DNA of 40,252 nucleotides from Leuconostoc falkenbergense (GTDB taxonomy: Bacteria > Bacillota > Bacilli > Lactobacillales > Lactobacillaceae). Position numbers and translations under genes: made by a program. Below the pieces are notes generated by a model. The model was given only the letters and a program-made list of their open reading frames with translations, was not told the DNA's origin and searched no databases. Positions 17,201 to 24,202 of this stretch are shown here, one piece after another. Numbering within the stretch: position 1 is the stretch's first letter; every line of letters starts with the position of its first letter. Where the stretch lies: NCBI RefSeq assembly GCF_014634805.1, contig NZ_BMBS01000016.1, positions 1-40,252 of the forward strand, given 5' to 3'.

Positions 17201-17221
17201 CTTAAGATGATCATCTTAAGT
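17200..17221. promoter_or_regulatory. Perfect 22-bp palindrome, candidate operator
   Basis: ACTTAAGATGA followed immediately by its exact complement TCATCTTAAGT. It lies between the -35 elements of two divergent promoters (17195-17200 leftwards, 17238-17243 rightwards). There is no T-run on either side, so a terminator is unlikely. A dimeric regulator site is the simplest reading; the regulator is unknown. Confidence 0.6.
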
Positions 17222-17237
17222 CCTTAATGCTGCAATA

Positions 17238-17266
17238 TTTACAGTTAGTTATGAAATCGTTATACT
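17238..17266 (+). promoter_or_regulatory. Promoter of the 85-aa gene
   Basis: TTTACA (17238-17243), 17 bases, TATACT (17261-17266). The predicted transcription start falls at 17271-17274, that is, on or within three bases of the ATG at 17274, so the mRNA would be leaderless. Confidence 0.65.
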
Positions 17267-17273
17267 TATAGGC

Positions 17274-17531
17274 ATGATAAAAATAACTAAAATAACGCAA
17301 CATTTCATCCACCATCACATTGCACCTAAAAACACTAGTTTAGATGATTTGTTCGTTTCAAATACTGATTTCAAAGACAAAAAAGCATTAGCTGCTTATG
17401 TGATTGAGACATACAGCCTTGGGCAACTTATCAGTGTAAAATTTAATGTTGCCGATCATATTCTCGACTTTACTTATCGTCACAATGAGCAAACTGGACG
17501 AGTTGTGGCTGAAGTCGCCATAGTGGACTGA
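17274..17531 (+). CDS. Hypothetical 85-aa protein, probably leaderless mRNA
   Basis: I do not recognise this protein. It has 85 residues, no signal peptide or membrane helix, and a histidine-rich patch near the start (QHFIHHHIAP), then a mixed alpha/beta pattern ending FTYRHNEQTGRVVAEVAIVD. It is accepted as a gene because a good promoter lies immediately upstream and it opens divergently from the RNA gene across a palindrome. There is no Shine-Dalgarno sequence; the ATG coincides with the predicted transcription start. It ends six bases from the stop codon of the convergent gene at 17538, with no terminator between. Spurious ORF remains possible. Confidence 0.55.
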   Translation: MIKITKITQHFIHHHIAPKNTSLDDLFVSNTDFKDKKALAAYVIETYSLGQLISVKFNVADHILDFTYRHNEQTGRVVAEVAIVD

Positions 17532-17537
17532 CACCGT

Positions 17538-18026
17538 TTATATTTCAACATCAGCTTGGGCTTCTGTTTCTGCAGATGCTTGCTCTGAGACAATATGTGC
17601 TAACTGTTCATCAAACCAACTTGCAATCTTTGCCTGTGCACTGTCAGTATCATCCTCATAAGTTGAAACCGAACTCACTAACGCAATTTTCAGTTTTGAC
17701 TGACTAACAAATGGATTTTCAGCAATCATGTATAGATTAACACCAAGTGCTTCACTGTCTGGCAAAATCATTTTTCGTAACTGATTTTGATAACGCAAAG
17801 GTAAGTTGATAACATTTGTTTCAACACTTAGTGTTGTCCCAGCTGCTTCGATCCCGCCATTAATGTTAAGTGTAATTTGCATAAAGTTTTCATCAGCTAC
17901 ATGCTGAGCTAACTCGCTCATAAGCTCATCAATTGGCACAGTTTGTCCATCTTCGACAGTTATTGATTTGTTATAAAATGTTGCATCAGCAATGTTAGCC
18001 AACGCACGTTCACCTGTTATTTGCAT
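17538..18026 (-). CDS. Hypothetical protein, 162 aa
   Basis: I do not recognise a family. The 162 aa protein is acidic, cytoplasmic-looking, with no signal peptide or membrane segment. It begins MQITGERALANIADATFYNKSITVEDG, has a middle part rich in beta-strand patterns (FMQITLNINGGIEAAGTTLSV), and ends in an acidic Glu/Ala/Gln-rich tail. GAGGAA six bases before the ATG is a good ribosome site, and coding character is normal, so it is probably real. It is monocistronic and converges with the 85-aa gene. The 166-base gap upstream is AT-rich and holds no other gene that I can see. Confidence 0.75.
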   Translation of the reverse strand: MQITGERALANIADATFYNKSITVEDGQTVPIDELMSELAQHVADENFMQITLNINGGIEAAGTTLSVETNVINLPLRYQNQLRKMILPDSEALGVNLYMIAENPFVSQSKLKIALVSSVSTYEDDTDSAQAKIASWFDEQLAHIVSEQASAETEAQADVEI

Positions 18027-18165
18027 AAAATTTCCTCATGTATAATATTAACATATCTACTCAATTTACTGATTAAAATTCATTTTATGTCAAAACGAGA
18101 TACTTCAATTATCTTCATGTATTACCTAATAATCACAAAAGTTTATATTTTGAGGGAGTATTTCA

Positions 18166-18196
18166 AATAAAAAAGAGCTCATGAGCTCTTTTTTAT
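18166..18196 (-). terminator. Terminator of the purR-glmU operon
   Basis: AAAAAAGAGCTC is followed by ATGAGCTCTTTTTT, a nearly perfect palindrome with T6, overlapping the glmU stop codon. It could work in both directions. Confidence 0.85.
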
Positions 18197-19572
18197 TGTT
18201 TGTGTGGCATGCGTGCCCAAAAATCAGCTTTATTCGTCTGCCTTTCACGCGCAATAGCCATTGCATGTTTTGGGACATCTTCTGTAATTGTTGAACCCGC
18301 TGCAGTAATCGCCTCATCGGCTATCGTTACAGGCGCTACTATTTTTGTGTTTGATCCAATAAATGCATGATTTCCCACTGACGTGTAGAACTTATTGACA
18401 CCATCATAGTTGACAAAAACTGTTCCTGCACCAATGTTGACATCTTCACCAACTGTGGCATTGCCAATATACGTTAAATGACCGGACTTTGTACCGCGTC
18501 CTAATTTAGCATCTTTCACTTCAACGAAGTTACCGACATGAACATTGTCAGCCAAATCAGCTTGTGGTCTTAAATGAGCGTATGGCCCAATAGTAACACC
18601 ATTTGCCAATCGCGCTGATTCCAAATGAGAGGCAGTAATGACATTACTGTCACCAGTAATGCTATTTTCAATTCGTGACCCTTGGGTAATTAGGTTCCGC
18701 GTTCCAATAACTGTGTCTCCTAGAATTGTCACGCCACCCTCTATCACTGTATCTGCAGCAATTTTCACTGTTTTATCAATGTAAGTACTCGTAGGATCAA
18801 TTAATTCAACACCTGTAACCATTAAATCATGATTAATACGGTCATGCATAATTTGATTAGCAGAAGCTAAAGCGACACGATCATTCACACCCAATGACTC
18901 TGTAAAATCATGTAAAGTGTGTGCGCCGATTTGCTGACCATCATGTCGCAAAATGTCTAATGTGTCTGGTAAATAATATTCCCCTTGGGCGTTATTATTT
19001 TTTACTTTTGACAAAGCATCAAACAATAATTGATTGTTAAAAACATAAACACCAGTGTTAATTTCTTTAATATGTCGTTCTGTTACACTGGCATCTTTTT
19101 GTTCAACAATTTTAACAACAGTATTGTCATCACCACGCACGATTCGGCCGTAGCCAGTTGGATCATCTGCAATTGCCGTCAATACGGTCACGGCATTATT
19201 GCTATGCTGATGCTCGACGACCAATTCTGAGAGCGTTTCGCGACGAAACAGCGGTGTATCACCTGACATAATTAATGTCACACCGTCACTATCTCTTAAT
19301 TCTGTTTGTGCTTGTTGCACTGCGTGACCCGTACCCAATTGCTCCGTTTGCAAAACAAATTTACTACGATTACCAACATGTTCTTGCACGCGCTGCGCAC
19401 CGACACCAATTACTGTTATTAATTGACTAGCATGCAGTCCTGAGACAGACTCAAGTACCCAATCAATCATCGTCTGTCCTGCCACCCGATGCAATACTTT
19501 GGGCGTGGTAGATTTCATACGTGAACCTTGTCCAGCAGCTAGTATTAGTACATTAATCTCATCTTTACTCAT
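18193..19572 (-). CDS. glmU: Bifunctional GlmU: UDP-GlcNAc pyrophosphorylase / glucosamine-1-phosphate acetyltransferase
   Basis: GlmU makes UDP-N-acetylglucosamine for the cell wall in two steps, acetylation of GlcN-1-P and uridylylation. The N-terminal nucleotidyltransferase domain has LAAGQGSRMKSTTPKVLH (residues 11-28 or so), followed by EQLGTGHAVQ and SGDTPL. The C-terminal half is a left-handed beta helix of hexapeptide repeats (about 255-440) with HLRPQADL, GNFVEVKDAKLG and GHLTYIGNATVG, which hold the acetyltransferase site. The ATG at 19572 gives 459 aa; a TTG two codons earlier (19578) lies better spaced from AAGGA, so the start is uncertain by two residues. It follows purR by a few bases, the usual purR-glmU pairing. 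Confidence 0.95.
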   Translation of the reverse strand: MSKDEINVLILAAGQGSRMKSTTPKVLHRVAGQTMIDWVLESVSGLHASQLITVIGVGAQRVQEHVGNRSKFVLQTEQLGTGHAVQQAQTELRDSDGVTLIMSGDTPLFRRETLSELVVEHQHSNNAVTVLTAIADDPTGYGRIVRGDDNTVVKIVEQKDASVTERHIKEINTGVYVFNNQLLFDALSKVKNNNAQGEYYLPDTLDILRHDGQQIGAHTLHDFTESLGVNDRVALASANQIMHDRINHDLMVTGVELIDPTSTYIDKTVKIAADTVIEGGVTILGDTVIGTRNLITQGSRIENSITGDSNVITASHLESARLANGVTIGPYAHLRPQADLADNVHVGNFVEVKDAKLGRGTKSGHLTYIGNATVGEDVNIGAGTVFVNYDGVNKFYTSVGNHAFIGSNTKIVAPVTIADEAITAAGSTITEDVPKHAMAIARERQTNKADFWARMPHKQ

Positions 19573-19579
19573 GTTCAAA

Positions 19580-20413
19580 TTAATCCTTATGACTATAGAT
19601 TTCTTCTAAATAGTTACCCGCCGTTACTAGAATTGGGTCGCCATTTTTTAGATTAGTATCAACATGCAATAATGACGTAAAATGATCTAACAATCTTGTA
19701 GTTGAGCGACCTTCAGCAAAAACAGCTGTACCAACAACTGTGCCGTCGAATTCTCCGACCAATGTCTGCATCCCTTGAATTGTTCCACCGGCTTTCATGA
19801 AGTCATCAACCACCAAAACACGCGAACCAGTTCTGAGCGAGCGACGAGATAATTCCATTTTTTCAACCCGCTTTGAAGAACCAGTCAAATAATTAACAGA
19901 AACTGTTGGTCCTTCCGTAACTTTGGCATCATCACGCACAATCACAAATGGTACATTAAGCTGTTCAGCAACCGCTTGAGCTAGTGGCACACCCTTTGTG
20001 GCTGCTGTCATAACAGCATCAATATCATCGCGAAGATACTGTGTCGCAATCAAACGACCAGCTTGACGTAGAATGTCTGGTCTTCCCAACAAATCAGACA
20101 AATACACATACCCACCAGGCAAAACACGTGTTTCATCGTTGACCAATTGTCTTATTTCTTCAATAAATGTTTTAGCTTCTGCTTCAGACATTGAAGGCAC
20201 AAAACGTGCTCCTCCGGCAGCACCAGGCACTGTTTCAAGCAAACCAGTGCCTCGCTCTTGAAAAGTCCTTTTAAGAATGGATAAATCCTCAGAAATAGAT
20301 GACTTAGCAGATTCATAGCGTTTAGCAAAATAAGATAGTGAGATTAGCTTGCGTGGGCGCTCAAGCATGTAGCGCGCCATATCGACCAAACGATCTGAGC
20401 GACGTGTTTTCAT
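19580..20413 (-). CDS. purR: Purine operon regulator PurR (Bacillus type)
   Basis: PurR has an N-terminal winged helix (about 1-70) and a C-terminal PRTase-like domain that senses PRPP. The effector loop VLVVDDFMKAGGTIQGM is intact, as are VPGAAGG, LPGGYVYLSD and VMTAATKGVPLA. I place the start at the ATG at 20413, giving 277 aa, because Bacillus PurR begins MKFRRSGRLVDL, matching MKTRRSDRLVDM here, and because an in-frame TAG lies just upstream. A TTG at 20431 is the only earlier option. The strong Shine-Dalgarno sequence is about 38 bases upstream with a hairpin between. An exact PurBox overlaps the promoter, so autoregulation is likely. In lactococci the orthologue is an activator; here the box position fits repression better. 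Confidence 0.95.
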   Translation of the reverse strand: MKTRRSDRLVDMARYMLERPRKLISLSYFAKRYESAKSSISEDLSILKRTFQERGTGLLETVPGAAGGARFVPSMSEAEAKTFIEEIRQLVNDETRVLPGGYVYLSDLLGRPDILRQAGRLIATQYLRDDIDAVMTAATKGVPLAQAVAEQLNVPFVIVRDDAKVTEGPTVSVNYLTGSSKRVEKMELSRRSLRTGSRVLVVDDFMKAGGTIQGMQTLVGEFDGTVVGTAVFAEGRSTTRLLDHFTSLLHVDTNLKNGDPILVTAGNYLEEIYSHKD

Positions 20414-20457
20414 AATATGTGACGGACTCAAGTACTAGACTAGTCCGTTTCCTCCTT
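20414..20457 (-). promoter_or_regulatory. purR translation start region with hairpin between Shine-Dalgarno and ATG
   Basis: AAGGAGG (20457-20451) is followed on the minus strand by ACGGACT (20448-20442), a 13-base loop, and AGTCCGT (20428-20422), then CACATATT-ATG. The 7-bp stem would bring a consensus ribosome site to about 10 bases from the ATG. Confidence 0.55.
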
Positions 20458-20481
20458 GAATTTTATTAATAATTACCTATA

Positions 20482-20516
20482 ATTATAGCATTGTTTTCCA
20501 GTAATAGTTCGGAAAT
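20482..20516 (-). promoter_or_regulatory. purR promoter with overlapping PurBox
   Basis: On the minus strand the extended -10 TGC-TATAAT lies at 20490-20482. The PurBox ATTTCCGAACTAT (20516-20504) fits AWWWCCGAACWWT exactly and ends 16 bases before the -10, so it covers the -35 region. It also overlaps the stop codon of the upstream ABC permease gene. Confidence 0.72.
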
Positions 20517-21319
20517 TAAGCCTTCCGTTTAAACTGCCATACAGATCCTAAATAGATCAAGACCTCAATAATTGCGATAAAAAAACTTGTGGGCAGTTCT
20601 GTTAGATAGGCGATACTCAAACCCACCCAAGTTCCAAACAACGCAAAAATGATTGCCATTCCCATTAGTTGTACGGTAGTGGTGGCATAGTATTTTGCAC
20701 TGGCGGCTGGTAAAGTGACCAAAACAAATATTAACAGCGAACCTACCAATTGAGATGAAATACTAACAGACAAAGCAATCATGACAAGAAATACATAACG
20801 TACCCCTTGTTGTCGTTGTGTTTGCATGAACATCCCCTGTTCATCAAAAGACAACTGACGTAGTGTTCGGTAATTAAATAACAGTGTTACTAAGACAACC
20901 GCAGCCAGCATCAACAATAGATACAAATCACGATGACTAATTCCTAAAACTGAACCAAATAAAATGCCTGTTGCAGCGCTCGATGACGTGTGCCCCAATG
21001 CTAGAAATAAAATACCTAAGCCAATCGCTAATGCAGAAATGGCACTTGTCACATTGTCACGTTTAGTATATGTTGACTCCAATGCACCAATAGCAACTGA
21101 CGAGGCAACTGTTGTTAACATCATGCCTAATAAAGCCGGCCATCCAATCCACAGACCAAAAGCAGCGCCGGCAAATCCAATTTCACTGAGAGAATGGGTT
21201 AAAAAAGCGTAATTTCGGGCAACCACAAATGTGCCAATAACACCAGCAACAATACTGACAATTGTACCAGCGACAAAAGCATTCTGCATAAAACTATACT
21301 CAAACATAATGAACCTCAT
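20516..21319 (-). CDS. Metal-type ABC transporter permease (ZnuB/MntB family)
   Basis: This 267 aa protein with about eight membrane helices belongs to the ABC-3 permease family (ZnuB, PsaC, MntB) for Zn2+ or Mn2+ uptake. Family features are SFMQNAFVAGTIVSIVAGVIGTFVVARNYAFLTHSLSEIGFAGAAFGLW at the N-terminus and the later SQLVGSLLIFVLVTLPAASAKY segment. It overlaps the ATPase gene by 20 bases. The metal cannot be read from sequence, and the companion binding protein is atypical, so the true substrate may differ. Confidence 0.9.
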   Translation of the reverse strand: MRFIMFEYSFMQNAFVAGTIVSIVAGVIGTFVVARNYAFLTHSLSEIGFAGAAFGLWIGWPALLGMMLTTVASSVAIGALESTYTKRDNVTSAISALAIGLGILFLALGHTSSSAATGILFGSVLGISHRDLYLLLMLAAVVLVTLLFNYRTLRQLSFDEQGMFMQTQRQQGVRYVFLVMIALSVSISSQLVGSLLIFVLVTLPAASAKYYATTTVQLMGMAIIFALFGTWVGLSIAYLTELPTSFFIAIIEVLIYLGSVWQFKRKA

Positions 21320-22004
21320 TCTCAGGATGTGTAACTGTCATATCAACAGTTAGTTTTTTTAACGCTTGAGCATTTCCTTGCGTTACGCTACCATTAGCAA
21401 AAAATAAAAAGCCATCAGCAAAGTCAGCAACTAAATTCAACTCATGTGTGATGAATAAAACAGTTAATCCAGTTTCTTTTTGTAGCCGTACAATTGTTGT
21501 CAACAATTGTATCTTGTGTTCATGGTCTAAACTGGCTGTTGATTCATCTAATATCAGTAGTTCTGGCCGCTTAACTAAGGCTTGTGCGACAAATGCTCTT
21601 TGCCTTTGCCCACCAGACACCAAACCCAGTCGTTGATCAGCAATATCGACTAAGTCCATCTTTTCCAGTGCGTCATGAATGGCCGATTTTTCTAATTGAT
21701 TGTTAAATAAATGCCAGCCACGGTTAAAAGCCAGACCAACAAATTCAGCAATACTGAGTGGATAATCTCTCGAAATATCTCTAAACTGTGGTACGAAGCC
21801 AATAGCCTGTGTGTTAACTTTCAAATTACCAACATAATTATGATGTTGTCCAATCAGAGTTTTCACAAACGTTGTTTTACCAGCACCGTTTTCGCCCAAA
21901 ATGGCGTAAAAACTGCCTGCTGGCACATCAACGTTTATTTCAGACGCAATGGCCTTATCGCCATAACGGATTGTTAGTTGGTGTGTATCTATAATTGCAT
22001 TCAT
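21300..22004 (-). CDS. Metal-type ABC transporter ATP-binding protein
   Basis: This is the ATPase of the same importer. With the ATG at 22004 it has 234 aa and starts MNAIIDTHQLTIRYGDKAIA. The start is chosen because it forms an ATGA overlap with the stop of the binding-protein gene; the open frame extends 51 bases further without a better site. Walker A is GENGAGKTT, the signature is LVSGGQRQRAFVAQAL, Walker B is LLILDEST, and the H-loop histidine is in VLFITHELN. The FVPQFRDISRDYPLSIAEFV segment resembles ZnuC/MntB-type ATPases. Confidence 0.92.
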   Translation of the reverse strand: MNAIIDTHQLTIRYGDKAIASEINVDVPAGSFYAILGENGAGKTTFVKTLIGQHHNYVGNLKVNTQAIGFVPQFRDISRDYPLSIAEFVGLAFNRGWHLFNNQLEKSAIHDALEKMDLVDIADQRLGLVSGGQRQRAFVAQALVKRPELLILDESTASLDHEHKIQLLTTIVRLQKETGLTVLFITHELNLVADFADGFLFFANGSVTQGNAQALKKLTVDMTVTHPENEVHYV

Positions 22005-22840
22005 TGTGCAAGCGCCTTTTGTATTAGTCGTAATTGTGATAATTGCCAAGACCAAATATAAGTGTCTTGCGGTAAAACCTGATTAAATGTTACAACGGGT
22101 ATATTATCTTTTTTTGCTGCTGTGATTAGTCGTTTATCATGACTTGTCTGATCCTGTGTCGCCGTCAATACAAAATCAATTTTTTTGTCGCTCATTTTTT
22201 TCTCTAATGACCTTATGGCAGCATCGTCAAGCTTGTCAACATCATTACTTGCAGATTGATAACCCAACTGCGTCATCATTAATTCTTGCGATTGATTAGT
22301 AGCTAAATAGGTTACATTTTTATTTTTTTTCAAATTCTGAAATATTGTTGCTAATTTAGCCGTTTTTGTCAAAAGATTTTGCTTATTGGCAACATAACTA
22401 TTGCGATTACGTGGGTCCATATCACTCAGTTGATCCGTGATCTTGGTCGCCATGTTCAAAGTCGTTTGAGGGCTCAAATAAATATTGCGGTAGCTTTTAC
22501 CATCAGTAATATAGTCGCTGGCAATCACTAATCTCGCGGATAAGCGCCATTGCTTGGCCCGTGTTAATAGCTGGCTTTCATGAGTATCAGTGATAATCAA
22601 TTCGGACTTTTTGAATTTTGCTTTTTGCGCTGTGTCAGTGACATTCGAAATCAGCTCGGTTTTGCCATGCTTACCAGCAATAGCCTTTGCAATCTGCTGG
22701 TATGCGATATTATCAGTAGTGATTACAACCGGCTTACTATCAGGCACGCTTGTTTCACCAGCCATATTAGCGAACACTAAAAAAATCCCGATTGGAATTA
22801 AAAGAATCGTTAAAATAGCATAAATTACTTGTTTGTTCAT
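22001..22840 (-). CDS. Divergent ZnuA/PsaA-like binding protein lacking metal-ligand histidines
   Basis: By position and fold pattern this is the solute-binding protein (cluster 9 family) of the importer. It has 279 aa, an uncleaved-looking N-terminal hydrophobic helix (about 5-27), and no lipobox cysteine, so it is probably membrane-anchored rather than a lipoprotein. Canonical members coordinate metal with His in a DPHxYEP-like motif, His in DPHxWLDP, Glu and Asp. Here the corresponding stretches read NVTDTAQKAKF and YRNIYLSPQTTLNMA: both histidines are missing. The later MDPRNRNSYVANKQNLL and long helical linker are family-like. The gene has its own promoter and is first in the operon. It may bind something else or act without metal. 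Confidence 0.75.
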   Translation of the reverse strand: MNKQVIYAILTILLIPIGIFLVFANMAGETSVPDSKPVVITTDNIAYQQIAKAIAGKHGKTELISNVTDTAQKAKFKKSELIITDTHESQLLTRAKQWRLSARLVIASDYITDGKSYRNIYLSPQTTLNMATKITDQLSDMDPRNRNSYVANKQNLLTKTAKLATIFQNLKKNKNVTYLATNQSQELMMTQLGYQSASNDVDKLDDAAIRSLEKKMSDKKIDFVLTATQDQTSHDKRLITAAKKDNIPVVTFNQVLPQDTYIWSWQLSQLRLIQKALAQ

Positions 22841-22858
22841 AGTGATTTATTTCATATT

Positions 22859-22877
22859 GCAGATGCCTATCATCTGC
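22859..22877. repeat. Inverted repeat in the leader of the ABC transporter operon
   Basis: GCAGATG-CCTAT-CATCTGC, a perfect 7-bp inverted repeat between the promoter (22908-22936) and the ATG of the binding-protein gene. It could be an operator or an mRNA hairpin. It does not match the AdcR consensus TTAACYRGTTAA. Confidence 0.5.
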
Positions 22878-22907
22878 TGACAATCTGTATTTTTTAGGAC
22901 GTACTAT

Positions 22908-22936
22908 ACTATAATAACACGATTTAAAACAGACAA
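22908..22936 (-). promoter_or_regulatory. Promoter of the ABC transporter operon
   Basis: TTGTCT (22936-22931), 17 bases, TATAGT (22913-22908) on the minus strand, about 70 bases before the binding-protein ATG. Confidence 0.65.
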
Positions 22937-22953
22937 AAACCATTTGTTGATAC

Positions 22954-22974
22954 AAAAAAAGCCCACAATCGGGC
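22954..22974 (-). terminator. Terminator of veg
   Basis: GCCC-GATTGT-GGGC followed by seven T residues on the minus strand, two bases after the veg stop codon. Confidence 0.85.
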
Positions 22975-22976
22975 AA

Positions 22977-23210
22977 TTAATCAGCAAATGTAATGTCGAT
23001 ATTTTTTGTTAATATGTCAGTATAGCTATAAGAAGCACGCTCAAAATTAGCATCTTCATCTAATTCAACAACGAATAGTGATGGAAATGTTGATCTTAAA
23101 ATGCCTGACCGTTCCGTAATTTTTTTTCTACCAGCTTGGGCAACTACGGTTACTTCTTGTCCAACATGTGAATCGAGTTGAACCTTAATCTCTTGCAAAC
23201 TACTTGGCAT
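22977..23210 (-). CDS. veg: Veg family protein (DUF1021)
   Basis: The 77 aa protein aligns by eye with Bacillus Veg along its length: an N-terminal helix with SLQEIKVQLDSHVGQEVTV, then RKKITERSGILRSTFPSLFVVELDED and ERASYSYTDILTKNIDITF. Veg has an SH3-like beta-barrel look and affects biofilm formation in Bacillus, but its biochemical role is unknown. It lies just downstream of rsmA in transcription order, as in Bacillus, and has its own very good promoter and terminator. Confidence 0.93.
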   Translation of the reverse strand: MPSSLQEIKVQLDSHVGQEVTVVAQAGRKKITERSGILRSTFPSLFVVELDEDANFERASYSYTDILTKNIDITFAD

Positions 23211-23243
23211 TTTTATACCACCTTTCGTGTAAAAGCTTATTTT

Positions 23244-23272
23244 ATTATACTACAAATAACCCTTTTTTGCAA
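23244..23272 (-). promoter_or_regulatory. veg promoter
   Basis: TTGCAA (23272-23267), 17 bases, TATAAT (23249-23244) on the minus strand; AAAGGTGG serves as ribosome site. The Bacillus veg promoter is known for being strong, and this one is close to consensus too. Confidence 0.85.
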
Positions 23273-23314
23273 GGATAACTGAATATTTCAGCTTTTTTTA
23301 GTATAAATATTCGG

Positions 23315-24202
23315 CTATTTCACTAATTTTTGTGTGCGTAATGCCAAGTATAGTTCAGTAAAATTAGCTAAATCCAGTCGTTCCGCTCTGATTGAAGGTT
23401 CAATATTGGCTTCTAGCAAAGCCTGTTCTAATTTGGTTTTTGTTTCAGCTTCTTTGCCATAAGTTTGCAATAAATTGTTCCACAAACTCTTGCGTCTATG
23501 CGAAAAAGTACCTTTAATGACCCCAAAAAGTTGGTTTGGCTGTTCAACAGGTGTGTCAGGAATCGAGGGTGTTAATTTAACAACCGCACTATCAACATTT
23601 GGCGCAGGATTAAACGACGTTGCTGGCACTTTAATTGCTAACTGTGCAGTCGCAAAATACTGTATGGTCAAAGTTAAAACGCCATATTCTTTTGTACCTA
23701 CCTGAGCATTTAAACGATCTGCCACCTCACGTTGCATCATGACCACGATATTATCCCAAGAAATATCCGCTCGCAATAACTGCATCAAAATTGGTGTTGT
23801 AATATAGTAAGGTAAATTGGCAACAATTTTCACATCGGCATTTTCACCAAATTCTTCTGCGATTACACGTTTTAAATCTACCTTTAAAATGTCATTTTCA
23901 ATGACGTGAATATTCTGATATGGCGACAACGTATCCGAAAGAACTGCGACCATTTGAGGATCAATTTCAAATGCAACCACTTTTTTTGCTGATTTAGCTA
24001 GTTGTTCTGTTAGGGCCCCGATACCGGGCCCAATTTCAATCACATTGTCCTCAGCTGTAATGTCAGAGGCTGCCACAATACCATGCAATACATTTAGATC
24101 AGTCAAAAAATTTTGCCCAAATTTTTTCTTAGCCCTTAATCCATATTCATTTAAAATTGCTTGTGTTCTTGTTGGATTGGCAATATCAATTGTTTTTCCC
24201 AC
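23315..24202 (-). CDS. rsmA: 16S rRNA dimethyladenosine transferase RsmA (KsgA)
   Basis: RsmA dimethylates A1518 and A1519 near the 3' end of 16S rRNA late in small-subunit assembly. The 295 aa protein has KKFGQNFLTD (about 25-34), SAM motif VIEIGPGIGALTEQLA (about 54-69), the catalytic NLPYYITTPIL (about 128-138) and the FNPAPNVDSAVVKL segment. Its start overlaps the end of the RNase M5 gene by 17 bases. Loss of this gene usually gives kasugamycin resistance; nothing here looks damaged. Confidence 0.97.
   Translation of the reverse strand: MGKTIDIANPTRTQAILNEYGLRAKKKFGQNFLTDLNVLHGIVAASDITAEDNVIEIGPGIGALTEQLAKSAKKVVAFEIDPQMVAVLSDTLSPYQNIHVIENDILKVDLKRVIAEEFGENADVKIVANLPYYITTPILMQLLRADISWDNIVVMMQREVADRLNAQVGTKEYGVLTLTIQYFATAQLAIKVPATSFNPAPNVDSAVVKLTPSIPDTPVEQPNQLFGVIKGTFSHRRKSLWNNLLQTYGKEAETKTKLEQALLEANIEPSIRAERLDLANFTELYLALRTQKLVK

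Noticed and set aside
23283-23318. Inverted repeat GAATATTT/AAATATTC after rsmA as a terminator
   Set aside because: It is entirely A/T-rich with no T-run after it in either direction.
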